Below are positions 52,510 to 60,793 of a DNA stretch of 64,000 nt, piece by piece. Both the position numbers and the translations under genes were made by a program. Position 1 is the stretch's first letter. Each line of letters begins with the position of its first letter. The DNA comes from Pseudomonas sp. Os17 (GTDB lineage Bacteria > Pseudomonadota > Gammaproteobacteria > Pseudomonadales > Pseudomonadaceae). Location: NCBI RefSeq assembly GCF_001547895.1, contig NZ_AP014627.1:2607501-2671500 (forward strand), in the 5' to 3' direction. The notes under the pieces are model-generated. The model was not told where the DNA came from, ran no database searches, and saw nothing but the letters and a program-made list of their open reading frames with translations.

Positions 52510-53568
52510 ATGCTCAGCAATGACACTCAATACCCCGCCTGGAGGATGCCGGCCGAGTGGGTTACCCACGCCGCGACCTGGATGGTCTGGCCACACAACC
52601 AGGGTTTGTGGGAGTCGGTCTGGGGCGTGACCCTGGCCGAGGTGCAAGCGGATTTCGCCCGGGTGGCCAATGCCATTGCGCGCTTCGAACCGGTGAAGCT
52701 GGTGGTGGACCCGGCCGCCCTGGACAGCGCCCGAGCGCTGTGCGCCGGCAATATCCAACTGGTCGTGCAACCGGTGAACGACAGCTGGTGCCGCGACTCC
52801 GGCCCGACCTTTATCGTCCATCCGCAGCAGGGGCTGGCCGGCGTCAGCTGGCGCTTCAATGCCTGGGGCGACAAATCGGCCCACGACCTGGACCGCAGCC
52901 TGGCCCGGCGCCTGCTCGACGATCTGGGGCTGGACTGTTTCGGTACGCCCCTGGCCAATGAAGGCGGGGCCATCCACGTGGACGGCGAGGGCACCCTGAT
53001 CACCACCGAATCGGTGCTGCTCAACCGCAATCGCAACCCGGGCCTGAGCAAGGCCGAGATCGAGGCGATCTTCCAGCGCCTGCTGGGGGTGCAGAAGACC
53101 ATCTGGCTGCCGGGGGACCCGGACCATGTCACCGGCGACATGACGGACGGCCATGTCGACGGGATCTGTGCCTTCGCTCGCCCGGGCGTCTTGCTGGTGG
53201 ACGCGACCCGCGATCAGGACTCGGTCTACGCCGAAGTGGTGCGAGAGAACCGCCGCGCGCTGGAGCTGGCCCGGGATGCCCGGGGCCGCCGTTTCGAACT
53301 GATCGAGCTGTTCGAGGCCAGTGCCGCGGTCAACAGCCAGGCCGAGGTGTTCTGCGCCTCCTACACCAACTTCTACCTGGCCAATGGCGCGGTGATCATG
53401 CCGGCCTATGGCATCGCCGCCGACGAGGAAGCGGCCCAGGTGCTGGCCCGGGCCTTCCCCGGGCGGCAAGTGGTGCCGGTGCGGATCAACCATCTGGCCC
53501 ATGGCGGCGGTGGCGTGCATTGCATCACCCAGCAGCAGCCGCAGTGGCCGCTGGAGGTGCAGGCATGA
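52510..53568 (+). CDS. aguA: Agmatine deiminase (AguA type)
   Basis: A 352-residue deiminase that converts agmatine to N-carbamoylputrescine and ammonia. Signatures: VNDSWCRDSGPTFIV, ANEGGAIHVDGEGTLITTESVLLN and the catalytic Cys C338 in GGGGVHCITQQQ. The ATG at 52510 gives the usual start MLSNDTQYPAWRMPAEW. Its TGA overlaps the ATG of the amidase gene (ATGA), so the two are translationally coupled. First gene of an operon like P. aeruginosa agu2ABCA'. Confidence 0.94.
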   Translation: MLSNDTQYPAWRMPAEWVTHAATWMVWPHNQGLWESVWGVTLAEVQADFARVANAIARFEPVKLVVDPAALDSARALCAGNIQLVVQPVNDSWCRDSGPTFIVHPQQGLAGVSWRFNAWGDKSAHDLDRSLARRLLDDLGLDCFGTPLANEGGAIHVDGEGTLITTESVLLNRNRNPGLSKAEIEAIFQRLLGVQKTIWLPGDPDHVTGDMTDGHVDGICAFARPGVLLVDATRDQDSVYAEVVRENRRALELARDARGRRFELIELFEASAAVNSQAEVFCASYTNFYLANGAVIMPAYGIAADEEAAQVLARAFPGRQVVPVRINHLAHGGGGVHCITQQQPQWPLEVQA

Positions 53569-54473
53569 GCCGGTTGATCGTCGCCACCACCCAGATGCCC
53601 TGCACCTGGAACCTGCCGGGCAACCTCGAACGCGCCGAACAGCTGGTGCGCGAGGCGGCGGCCCGCGGTGCCCAGGTGATCCTCCTGCAAGAGCTGTTCG
53701 CCACCCCGTACTTCTGCATCGAGCAGCAGCACCGCCACCTGGCGCTGGCCGAGGAATATGCCCAGAGCCAGGTGCTCCAGCGTTTCGCCGCCCTGGCCGG
53801 GGAGCTGGGGGTGGTGTTGCCCCTGAGCTGGTTCGAGCGGGCCGGCACCGCCTATTTCAATTCCCTGAGCGTCGCCGATGCCGACGGCCGCCTGCTGGGG
53901 GTGTACCGCAAGACCCATATTCCCAACGCCGTGGGGTATCAGGAGAAGGAGTACTTCAGCCCCGGCGACAGCGGTTTCCGGGTCTGGGACACGGCCTTCG
54001 GCCGACTGGGCATCGGCATCTGCTGGGACCAGTGGTTCCCCGAGACCGCCCGCTGCCTGGCCTTGCAGGGCGCCGAAGTGTTGCTGTTTCCCACTGCCAT
54101 CGGCAGTGAGCCGGGCAGCGCCGGCCTGGACTCGCGGGACCACTGGCAGATGACCATGCGCGGGCATGCCGCGGCCAACCTGCTGCCGGTGGTGGCGGCC
54201 AACCGCGTCGGCCATGAAGTGGCAACCAGCGACCCGACCTTGCACATGGATTTCTACGGCTCGTCGTTTATCTGCGACCACAAGGGCCGGCTCCTGGCCG
54301 AGGCCGACCGCGATAGCAGCGGGGTCCTGTTGCAGCCCCTGGACCTGGCGGCCATGGCCGAGGAGCGCCGCACCTGGGGCATCTTCCGCGACCGCCGGCC
54401 CGAGATGTACGGGCCGCTGCTGAGTCTTGACGGGCAACACCTTCATTCACGCTGGAACGGCCGGGAGGCATGA
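53565..54473 (+). CDS. aguB: N-carbamoylputrescine amidase
   Basis: A 302-residue nitrilase-superfamily amidase with the catalytic triad E43 (LLQELFATPYF), K116 (YRKTHIPN) and C153 (GICWDQWFPE). It hydrolyses N-carbamoylputrescine to putrescine, CO2 and ammonia, completing the agmatine route. The ATG overlaps the aguA stop by 4 bp and the stop is followed after 1 bp by the substrate-binding protein gene, all in one operon. Confidence 0.94.
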   Translation: MSRLIVATTQMPCTWNLPGNLERAEQLVREAAARGAQVILLQELFATPYFCIEQQHRHLALAEEYAQSQVLQRFAALAGELGVVLPLSWFERAGTAYFNSLSVADADGRLLGVYRKTHIPNAVGYQEKEYFSPGDSGFRVWDTAFGRLGIGICWDQWFPETARCLALQGAEVLLFPTAIGSEPGSAGLDSRDHWQMTMRGHAAANLLPVVAANRVGHEVATSDPTLHMDFYGSSFICDHKGRLLAEADRDSSGVLLQPLDLAAMAEERRTWGIFRDRRPEMYGPLLSLDGQHLHSRWNGREA

Positions 54474-54474
54474 C

Positions 54475-55596
54475 ATGCGAACCATAGGCAAGCGCGGCAA
54501 ACGCCATTGCGCCATCGTGCTGGCCCTGACCCTGGCCGCGCTCCAGGCCCAGGCCGACCCCGAGGACAAGACCCTGCGCCTGTACAACTGGGCCGACTAT
54601 TTCGCCGCGGACACCCTGGCGCGCTTCACCGCCGAAACCGGAATCAAGGTGATCTACGACGTGATGGAAGGCAGCGAGGTGCTGGAGGCCAAGCTGATGA
54701 CCGGCGGCAGCGGCTACGACCTGATCTTCCCCGGCGATACCGTGGCCGAGCGCCTGATGCGTGCTGGCAGCCTGCAGCAGCTGGACCCGAGCAAGCTGAC
54801 CGGGCAGGACGACATCGAGCCCGGCCTCAAGCGCCTGCGGGCCCAGTACCCGCGCGCCAGCCAGGCCACGGTGCCCTATACCTGGGGCACCATCGGCCTG
54901 ACCTACAACGCCCGGCAGATCGCCCAGCGCCTGCCCGATGCGCCGGTCAACAGCCTGGACCTGCTGTTCAAGCCGGAGCTGGCGGCGCGCTTTGCCGATT
55001 GCGGGATCTCGCTGATCGATTCGCCGGACGAAGTGCTGGCGGTGGCGCTCAACTACCTGGGGCGCGACCCGCGCAGTGCCCGGCCGGAGGATCTGCAGGC
55101 GGCCAGCGAACTGCTGGGCAAGCTGCGACCGTATATCCGCAAGTTTCAGTCGCAGCCGGTGACCGACCTGGTCAACGGCAACCTGTGCCTGTCCCTGGGC
55201 TACAGCGGCGACATGACCCAGGCCCAGCGCGCTGTCGATGCGGCGGGCAAATCGGTCGAATTCCAGTACCGCATTCCCCGGGAGGGCACCACGGTGTGGA
55301 TGGACACCCTGGCGATCCCCAAGGATGCCCGGCACCCGGAGTACGCCTATGCCTTCATCAACTTTGTCACGCGGCCAGAGAACATGGCGGCCATCAGCAA
55401 CTTCACCGGCTACCCCACGGCCAATGCCAAGGCGCGGCCGGCGGTGGATCCGCAGATGCGCAACAACCCGGATATCTACCCGGATGACGCCACCTTCGAA
55501 CGCCTGATTCCCGGCCGCGACATCCCTCAGGCCGACATGCGGGCGCGCATGCGCACCTGGACCCAGTTCAAGACGGCCACCGCTGCCCGCCACTGA
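54475..55596 (+). CDS. Polyamine ABC-type periplasmic binding protein (PotF/SpuD-like)
   Basis: A 373-residue protein with a signal peptide (CAIVLALTLAALQAQA-DPE). The mature N-terminus KTLRLYNWADYFAADTLARF is the PotF/SpuD signature; the VYDVMEGSEVLEAKLMTGGSGYDL-type block (VIYDVMEGSEVLEAKL) follows. It binds polyamines in the periplasm. It starts 1 bp after aguB but no permease or ATPase genes follow, so it must share a transporter or act as a sensor. Matches the C gene of agu2ABCA' as I recall it. Confidence 0.92.
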   Translation: MRTIGKRGKRHCAIVLALTLAALQAQADPEDKTLRLYNWADYFAADTLARFTAETGIKVIYDVMEGSEVLEAKLMTGGSGYDLIFPGDTVAERLMRAGSLQQLDPSKLTGQDDIEPGLKRLRAQYPRASQATVPYTWGTIGLTYNARQIAQRLPDAPVNSLDLLFKPELAARFADCGISLIDSPDEVLAVALNYLGRDPRSARPEDLQAASELLGKLRPYIRKFQSQPVTDLVNGNLCLSLGYSGDMTQAQRAVDAAGKSVEFQYRIPREGTTVWMDTLAIPKDARHPEYAYAFINFVTRPENMAAISNFTGYPTANAKARPAVDPQMRNNPDIYPDDATFERLIPGRDIPQADMRARMRTWTQFKTATAARH

Positions 55597-55610
55597 CCGG
55601 GCGCCGTGCG

Positions 55611-55666
55611 CTTCGCCGACAAGCCGGCTCCTACACTGCCTGGTAGGAGCCGCTCTGTCGGCGAAG
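55611..55666. repeat. REP-like palindrome inside the agu operon
   Basis: CTTCGCCGACAAGCCGGCTC followed by CTAC, and its near-inverse GTAGGAGCCGCTCTGTCGGC followed by GAAG, 8 bp apart. This is the Pseudomonas REP consensus ending in TTCGCCGAC. It lies between the binding-protein gene and the second deiminase gene and could stabilise the upstream mRNA. Confidence 0.8.
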
Positions 55667-55721
55667 GCCCGCGTCGCCCCCGAACCCTTTCATGCAGAAC
55701 CTTCGACAAGAGAACCGCCCA

Positions 55722-56840
55722 ATGCCCACTCGACGTCAACTGATCAAACAGGCCTCGCTGCTGGCCGGTGTCGCCGCCATGACCACCCTCGGCCTGGGGC
55801 CGCGCAGTGTCCGGGCCCGCGAGCAGGACAACGCCTACCTGCCCGATGAAGGCGAGCCCCAGCAGCGGGCCTTCATGGCCTTCGGCGCCCAGGACGCCAT
55901 CTGGGAGGATTTCACCGGCGACGTGCAGCAAGCCCAGGGGCGCATTGCCCGGGCGATTGCCGCCTATCAACCGCTGACCCTGTTCTGCCGCGCGCAGGAG
56001 CGCGGCCTGGCGGAGCAACTCTGCGGCTCGCACAACATCACCTTTGTCAGCACCGAGCTGGACGACATCTGGATGCGCGACATCGGCGCCAACTTCGTCG
56101 TTGATGCCCAAGGCGGATTGGGCGCGGTGGATTTCAACTTCAATGGCTGGGGCAACAAACAGCGCCACGCCAAGGACGCCCGACTGGCGCGGCAGATGGC
56201 CGACGCCGCCGGTGCCCGCTACTGGCGCAGCGAACTGGTGGGCGAGGGCGGCGGCATCGAAGTGGACGGGCACGGCACCGGGATCATGACCGAAAGCAGC
56301 TGGATCAATGACAACCGCAACCCTGGCTGGAGCAAGGCCGAGGTCGAAGAGGAACTCAAGGCTTGCCTCGGCCTGCGCAAGATCATCTGGCTGCCGGGGA
56401 TCAAGGGCCACGACATCACCGACGCCCACGTCGACTTCTACGCCCGCTTCGTCAAACCGGGGGTGGTGGTGGCCAACCTGGACAACGACCGCGAATCCTA
56501 CGACCACCAGGTGACCCTCAAGCACCTGGAGATCCTCCGATCCGCCCGCGACGCCGACGGCCGTGCGCTGCAGGTGCACACCCTGTCGCCACCACTGAAC
56601 CCGCGACAGAACCGCTTCAGCCGCGATAACCCGGATTTCGCCGCGGGCTACATCAACTACTTCGTGATCAACGGCGCGGTGATCGCCCCACAGTTCGGCG
56701 ACCGGGCAGCCGACGCCAAGGCCCACAGCCTGCTCGCCAGCCTGTACCCCGGGCGACAGATCATCGCACTGGACATCGACGCCATCGCGGCAGGCGGAGG
56801 CGGGATCCACTGCGTGACCCATCAACTGCCCGAGGTTTGA
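55722..56840 (+). CDS. Second agmatine deiminase, Tat-exported (AguA2'-like)
   Basis: A 372-residue agmatine deiminase-like protein with a twin-arginine signal: PTRRQLIKQASLLAGVAAMT, then a hydrophobic stretch. The mature enzyme keeps the family blocks LDDIWMRDIGANFVV, GEGGGIEVDGHGTGIMTESSW and the catalytic Cys C364 in GGGGIHCVTHQLP. Export by the Tat pathway would place agmatine deimination in the periplasm. It matches the A' gene of the P. aeruginosa agu2ABCA' operon. The REP palindrome separates it from the rest. Confidence 0.9.
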   Translation: MPTRRQLIKQASLLAGVAAMTTLGLGPRSVRAREQDNAYLPDEGEPQQRAFMAFGAQDAIWEDFTGDVQQAQGRIARAIAAYQPLTLFCRAQERGLAEQLCGSHNITFVSTELDDIWMRDIGANFVVDAQGGLGAVDFNFNGWGNKQRHAKDARLARQMADAAGARYWRSELVGEGGGIEVDGHGTGIMTESSWINDNRNPGWSKAEVEEELKACLGLRKIIWLPGIKGHDITDAHVDFYARFVKPGVVVANLDNDRESYDHQVTLKHLEILRSARDADGRALQVHTLSPPLNPRQNRFSRDNPDFAAGYINYFVINGAVIAPQFGDRAADAKAHSLLASLYPGRQIIALDIDAIAAGGGGIHCVTHQLPEV

Positions 56841-56969
56841 GGCAGTCCATGAAGTGGTCTGGCAATGGTCAGTGAATTGGCCTGATCAAACCCGCCACTC
56901 AGGCATTAACCTGCGCGCTCTTCAATGACCGGGGCCGATCCCGGTGTGGATGATCAAGAGGAGCGCGCA

Positions 56970-57428
56970 ATGAGCGATCAACAACCTGCGGTGACGGTAC
57001 GGGCGATTCAGCCAGGGGATTACCAGCAATGGCTGCCGCTGTGGCTGGCCTATCAGGATTTCTATCAGGTGACGCTGAGCGAAGAGGTCAGTCGCACTAC
57101 GTTCGAGCGTTTCCTTGATACGCAGGAACCGATGTATTCGGCTGTGGCGGTACAGGGCGATGAAGTGATCGGCTTCGTCAACCTGGTGGTGCATCGCTCG
57201 ACCTGGGCCGTCAGCGACTTCTGCTACCTGGAAGACCTGTACGTGGCCCCGTCGATTCGCGGCAGCGGGGCGGGGAAACTGCTGATCGAGTGGGTGCAGG
57301 CGTTGGCCCGGGAACGGCAGTGTGGGCGGTTGTATTGGCATACCCAGGAAAGCAACGAGCGGGCGCAGCGGTTGTATGACTGGGTGGCGTACAAGCCGGG
57401 GGTTATTGAGTATCGGATGGAGTTGTAA
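56970..57428 (+). CDS. GNAT family N-acetyltransferase
   Basis: A 152-residue GNAT. It has LEDLYVAPSIRGSGAGKLLIEWV (acetyl-CoA motif A, R/G-x-G-x-G) and RLYWHTQESNERAQRLYDWV (motif B). The sequence resembles small-amine (diamine) acetyltransferases; whether it acts on polyamines from the adjacent operon is a guess. ATG at 56970 follows AAGAGGAGC. Confidence 0.88.
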   Translation: MSDQQPAVTVRAIQPGDYQQWLPLWLAYQDFYQVTLSEEVSRTTFERFLDTQEPMYSAVAVQGDEVIGFVNLVVHRSTWAVSDFCYLEDLYVAPSIRGSGAGKLLIEWVQALARERQCGRLYWHTQESNERAQRLYDWVAYKPGVIEYRMEL

Positions 57429-57463
57429 GGCGGGGGGGGGCTGGTGGCTGGTGTTAGGGGGGA

Positions 57464-58299
57464 GTACATATCCGTTGCTGCAGTAACGGCGGCTGGCGGT
57501 TTCGCTCTTGCAGCGAGTGGGACGGTGTACATATCCGTTGCTGCGGGTGCGGCCACTTAGGGTTTCGCCCTTACGGCGACTTACTTTTTTCAAACGCCAA
57601 AAAAGTAAGCAAAAACGCTTGCCCCTCCATACGGCCCCTCGCTGGGGCTCGGGGTTCCCTCGCTTCGGCATTGCTCCGGGGGCCCGCCGCCAACCGGCCA
57701 TCCATGGCCGGGTGGCGGCTAGCTCGGCATCCCTGCCGAGCTGCCCCCTACGCAACGCCTGCGCTCGGCCTGCTGGGAAGGGGCCTGAAGATCAAGATCA
57801 AGATCAAAAGCCAAGGTGCGCAGGCCGGCTCCTTGTAGCCGCTGCCGAAGGCTGCGAACGAGCGCTCGCGCTCGCAAAACCAGGCGGCGCGGTGGTTCAG
57901 GAACATTGGGGAGGCAGGTTTAGCGTCTCCTGCGGAGCCGGTCGCAGCCTGCGGCAGCGGCTACATGTAACGCGAACGGCAATGAAACAGGTCGGCCGGT
58001 AGGCCGCCGTCAGATGTTGATCTTGATCTGGTTTTTGATCTTCCTGCCCCCTTAAACACGATGGCCGAACGCAGGCATTGAGCCGTGGGTAACCCGGCAG
58101 GACGCCGGGTTAGCCGCACTGGGCCATGGATGGCCCATTGCGGCGGCCCACGGATCAATGCCGGAGTTCGGGCATGCCGAGCCTAGGCGAGGCACCGAGT
58201 GGAGGGGCAAGAGCCTTTGGTTACTTTGGGCTCTTTCCAAAGTGACTCGCTGTAAGAGCGAAACCCTAAGTGGCCGTGACCGCAGCAACGGATATGTAC
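57464..58299. repeat. Long imperfect inverted repeat, gene-free
   Basis: Left end GTACATATCCGTTGCTGC (57464; repeated at 57527) and right end GCAGCAACGGATATGTAC (58282-58299) are inverse. From the 57527 copy the arms stay similar for about 290 bp each: CACTTAGGGTTTCGC, CTTGCCCCTCCA, GGCCATCCATGGCC and GATCAAGATCAA all recur inverted in the right arm. Between the arms lies another smaller inverted repeat (GTAGCCGCTGCCG...CGGCAGCGGCTAC). No protein gene fits. This looks like a composite Pseudomonas intergenic repeat element. Confidence 0.8.
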
Positions 58300-58348
58300 C
58301 CGATCAACCGAGCCACAAAGACAAAACCCCCTGCCGCCCAATACCTCC

Positions 58349-59290
58349 CTATTGCCCCTGACGAAACACCAGCGCCTTGAGCCCGCACTGCGGATCGGCA
58401 TCCGGAAACTCCGGCGGATTCTCCAGTCGCTGTTCAAAGCGCAACCCCGGCGCCGCTTCTGCCATCCCCTCCAGGAGAAAGTCCACGCTGAACGCCGGGT
58501 CATTCATGCACGCCAATACGCAACCATTGGCCGTCAGCAGTTCCGGCAAGCGCCGCAGCACCCGCGCATAGTCCTTGCCGAGGACAAAGCTGCCTTTCTG
58601 GAACGACGGCGGGTCAATGATCACCAGGTCATAGGGCCCCCCTTGCTTGACCTTGCTCCAGGACTTGAACAGGTCATGCCCGAGGAAACTCACCCGGCCA
58701 GTGTCGTGGCCGTTGAGCCGATGGTTGTCGCGACCACGGCTCAGGGCCGCCCGGGACATGTCGAGGTTCACCACTCGCTCGGCACCACCGGCAATCGCCG
58801 CCACGGAAAAGCCGCAGGTGTAGGCAAACAGGTTCAGGACGTTCTTGCCCTGGGCGTTGGCCCGCACCCAGTTGCGTCCATAGCGCATGTCGAGAAACAG
58901 CCCGTTGTTCTGCTTGCTGCCCAGGTCCACCTGGTAGCGCAGGCCTTCCTCGGTGATGGTGCAGCTGTCAATCGCCTCGCCCAGCAGCCATTCGCCACGG
59001 CTGTCGGGCAGGTAGCGGTGTTGCAGCATCAGGCTGCGGGCGCCGCTGGCGGCCCATTGCGGGGTCGAGCCCAGGTCGGTCAGCAGTTGCTGCAAGGCGG
59101 CCAGTTGCCCGGCCTCGGGCTCCTTGAACAGCGACACCAGCAGCACGCCCTGCAACCAGTCCACGGTCAGTTGCTCCAGCCCCGGCCAGCAACGGCCGCG
59201 GCCATGGAACAGGCGCCGGGTTTCGGTGGGCGCGGCGGCCAGGGCGGTCAGCAAGTGCTGGTTGAGGGTGGCGAGGGCGAGAGGTGTCAT
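58349..59290 (-). CDS. Class I SAM-dependent methyltransferase (rRNA RlmI-like)
   Basis: A 313-residue methyltransferase. SAM-binding motif I is VLNLFAYTCGFSVAAIAGGA, motif IV is DLVIIDPPSFQKGS and the FLDMRYGRNWVR block is typical of RlmI-like rRNA cytosine methyltransferases. There is no PUA domain, so it is shorter than E. coli RlmI and belongs to the related group seen in pseudomonads. Role in 23S rRNA methylation is by homology. The gene borders the long inverted repeat. Confidence 0.88.
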   Translation of the reverse strand: MTPLALATLNQHLLTALAAAPTETRRLFHGRGRCWPGLEQLTVDWLQGVLLVSLFKEPEAGQLAALQQLLTDLGSTPQWAASGARSLMLQHRYLPDSRGEWLLGEAIDSCTITEEGLRYQVDLGSKQNNGLFLDMRYGRNWVRANAQGKNVLNLFAYTCGFSVAAIAGGAERVVNLDMSRAALSRGRDNHRLNGHDTGRVSFLGHDLFKSWSKVKQGGPYDLVIIDPPSFQKGSFVLGKDYARVLRRLPELLTANGCVLACMNDPAFSVDFLLEGMAEAAPGLRFEQRLENPPEFPDADPQCGLKALVFRQGQ

Positions 59291-59556
59291 CAGCAGGGCC
59301 GGTCATTTTTCGGGGGCGGCATTTAACCACGGGCGGGGCGATATCCGCCAACCACGAGCCTGGCCCGCTGTGCGCGGTGGATGGACTGCGGCCGGCCGCC
59401 GGTCCATCACCGCGGTCGGCCGGTCATGGTTGTGCCAGCTGTTTTCCACCCGGTAGACGCTGCTCGCAGGCAAAGCGGCTGTTGTCCCGGCCCTGCTAGC
59501 AGGCCAGGGCAAAGGGGTGGCCTTCGTCGTTGAAGTCCTCGTCGCCGAGTTTTTCA

Positions 59557-60492
59557 TCAGAGAGGGGCGTTTGCCCATTTCTGGGTGCCGGCCAGGCGGC
59601 GTTTGACGCTGTCGATCCGCCATTGCCCGGCGACCTGCTTGAGCAGGAAACGGTGTTCGTAGCACAGCGCCCGAATGGCCGGGTCGCGGATCAGCACTTC
59701 AGCCTGGGCGGGCTTGAGCCGTTCGCAGCCGAGCAGTTCATCGGCGGGCGAATAGGTCGTGGGAAAACCGTAGGACGCACGCGGATAGGCCCGCGGGCGC
59801 TGGGTGCAGAAGCGTTCGATGAGCTGTTGCGGTTCGGCCCAGAAGCCGGAATCGAGCGCTTCGTGGCCCGCGGCATTGCCACGTTGTTCCCAGGCGGCCA
59901 CGGCCAGGGTATAGGCGCGCACCTGAGTGACCGGGTCGACACTGCAGTCGCCATCCTCCGGCGGCTCCGGCCAGGTCAGGTGAGGGGCGGGCGTGGGGGG
60001 CGGTGGCGCTCCAGCGCCGGCCTGTTCGAGCAGTTGCATGATCCGGGCATGGGACTTTTCTTGGGCCAGGGACCAGGCGTTGCGCTGCTGAAAGTCCAGC
60101 GGCCGGGGATCGGCGCCAGCGTTCAGCAGCAAGGCCACCATCGCTTCGTGGCCGGCCTGGGCGGCGTTCATCAGGGCCGTGCGTCGCAGCTCGGGGGAGG
60201 CTTGTTCGAGTGCGGCGCCATGGGCAATCAGCAGCTCGGCACAGGCCAGGTCGCCCTGGCTCGCGGCCCAGGCCAGCGGGCTGTAGCCCAGGGCCTTGCA
60301 CGGCTGCTGCACATTCGCGCGGCGCTCCAGCAGCAGTGCCACGGCGGCCGAGTGGCCGGCGATAGTGGCGGCCAGCAGGGCCGTGCGCCCGGTGCTCTTG
60401 TGCTGCCATTCAAGGTCCGCGCCAGCGTCCAGCAGGCGGTTGAGTGCAATGAGATCGCCACGTGCGGCAGCTTTTTCCAGGAGGTGGGACAC
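59557..60492 (-). CDS. Ankyrin-repeat protein with an NTF2-like C-terminal domain
   Basis: A GTG-started protein of 311 residues. Residues about 1-140 are four to five ankyrin repeats (ARGDLIALNRLLDAGADLEW; TALLAATIAGHSAAVALLLE; SPLAWAASQGDLACAELLIAHGAAL; TALMNAAQAGHEAMVALLLNAGADP). The C-terminal 110 residues resemble NTF2-fold immunity-type domains (IERFCTQRPRAYPRASYGF ... EVLIRDPAIRALCYEHRFLLKQVAGQW). As printed it ends NAPL-stop. Removing one T in the CTCT run at the stop would extend it with DEKLGDEDFNDEGHPFALAC to a TAG ending at 59496, so a frameshift at the 3' end is likely. Confidence 0.75.
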   Translation of the reverse strand: MSHLLEKAAARGDLIALNRLLDAGADLEWQHKSTGRTALLAATIAGHSAAVALLLERRANVQQPCKALGYSPLAWAASQGDLACAELLIAHGAALEQASPELRRTALMNAAQAGHEAMVALLLNAGADPRPLDFQQRNAWSLAQEKSHARIMQLLEQAGAGAPPPPTPAPHLTWPEPPEDGDCSVDPVTQVRAYTLAVAAWEQRGNAAGHEALDSGFWAEPQQLIERFCTQRPRAYPRASYGFPTTYSPADELLGCERLKPAQAEVLIRDPAIRALCYEHRFLLKQVAGQWRIDSVKRRLAGTQKWANAPL

Positions 60493-60793
60493 GGTCGGGA
60501 ATCCATTCGGTGAGGGGGAGCGGCGGGCAATGGTAACGCCGCAGGGCAGGGGCTGCCACGCCTGCACCCTGGGGCGGGTGCAGGCCGGGGAGCGCCCGGC
60601 CCCGAGCCGCTTGAGGGCCAGGTGCGCGGGCGGGTGGTAGTCGAGGTCAACCGCTGATATAAACCTCAGGCCGCCGCACTGCCGGAATACCCCGCGCGGC
60701 CTTCTTCGCAGCACTGTCCATGACCGACGCGAGCTCCGCGCTGCGGAGGTTCTTCGCGGCCCTTTGTCGTCTTGATCCGAGGTTGCCTGTTCC
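60493..60793. other. 300-bp gap between divergent ankyrin and MATE genes
   Basis: Holds the two divergent promoters. I see no further gene, RNA or clear repeat; an AT-rich TGATATAAAC at about 60654-60663 may be a promoter element. Confidence 0.4.

Noticed and set aside
57429..58348. Several open frames within the inverted-repeat region
   Set aside because: They follow the repeat units and have no start signals; explained by the repeat structure.
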